From the NCBI GenBank assembly GCA_005792225.1, contig SXSP01000259.1, positions 1-5,754 on the forward strand: a DNA stretch of 5,754 nucleotides, read 5' to 3'. The notes beneath the pieces are model-generated. The model was not told the DNA's origin. It was given only the letters and a program-made list of their open reading frames with translations, and did not search any database. This stretch comes from Bdellovibrionales bacterium. GTDB lineage: Bacteria > Bdellovibrionota > Bdellovibrionia > Bdellovibrionales > JAMPXM01. Made by a program: the position numbers and the translations under genes. This document shows positions 5,657 through 5,754 of this stretch, piece after piece. Every line of letters starts with the position of its first letter. The first letter of the stretch is position 1.

Positions 5657-5754
5657 ATGCTATCTTTTGCGCCTTTATTCGCTTTGGCGACTGTCATCTC
5701 AGGGGCCATCGCCTCGGCCGCAACTCCGGCTGATGTCTGTAACGGATTATCGGC
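5657..5754 (+). CDS. N-terminus of an exported protein of unknown function (3' end outside window)
   Basis: Thirty-two complete codons are visible. They begin MLSFAPLFALATVISGAIAS and continue to DVCNGLS at the window edge. The stretch is a hydrophobic core followed by small residues (ISGAIASAATPA), giving a plausible signal peptidase I site around ASA or IAS-AA; the core lacks a basic residue after Met1, which is slightly unusual. A strong AGAAGGA Shine-Dalgarno lies six bases upstream, which favours this ATG over in-frame GTG codons at 5591 and 5605. A cysteine follows the putative cleavage site, but not in a lipobox. The mature protein is not visible, so no function can be given. It has the same orientation as the membrane-protein gene, 152 bp downstream. 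Confidence 0.6.
   Translation, partial: MLSFAPLFALATVISGAIASAATPADVCNGLS

Noticed and set aside
1..5754. A mobile element, CRISPR array, toxin-antitoxin or phage defence system.
   Set aside because: No transposase, integrase, direct repeats with spacers or defence-type domains were seen; the window is dominated by a conserved biosynthetic operon.

Overview
The window is an ordinary-looking bacterial chromosomal segment of moderate GC content. Almost all of it is one minus-strand operon for making vitamin B5 (pantothenate) and the first steps of coenzyme A. The CoaBC/CoaX/PanBCD set and strong Shine-Dalgarno sites indicate a bacterium. The type III kinase CoaX, a PanG/DUF2520-like reductase and an unfamiliar membrane protein next door would suit a Bdellovibrionota or deltaproteobacterial-type genome, but that placement is a weak guess without a search.

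Layout. Transcription of the operon runs right to left: a DUF2520-type Rossmann protein (3692-4483), panB (2941-3729), panC (2178-2939), coaBC (962-2191), coaX (189-965) and the first 54 codons of panD (1-164, cut by the window edge). Spacing is very tight: 38-bp overlap, 1-bp gap, 14-bp overlap, 4-bp ATGA overlap and 24-bp gap. This indicates one translationally coupled transcript. A 226-bp divergent intergenic region (4484-4709) holds a candidate promoter for each direction and a perfect 7-bp inverted repeat beside the -35 box of the operon promoter. On the plus strand lies an unrecognised single-pass membrane protein (4710-5504). After a 152-bp spacer comes the start of an exported protein (5657 onward, cut by the window edge).

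How the genes work together. PanB turns 2-oxoisovalerate into ketopantoate, and the DUF2520 protein is the obvious candidate for reducing ketopantoate to pantoate. PanD makes beta-alanine from aspartate, and PanC joins pantoate and beta-alanine into pantothenate. CoaX phosphorylates it, and CoaBC adds cysteine and decarboxylates to give 4'-phosphopantetheine. Only the last two steps (CoaD, CoaE) lie outside the window. No mobile element, CRISPR array, RNA gene or defence system was seen. The most notable points are the non-canonical reductase, a shortened PanC, a CoaB domain with unusual active-site motifs, and the regulatory structure between the divergent genes.
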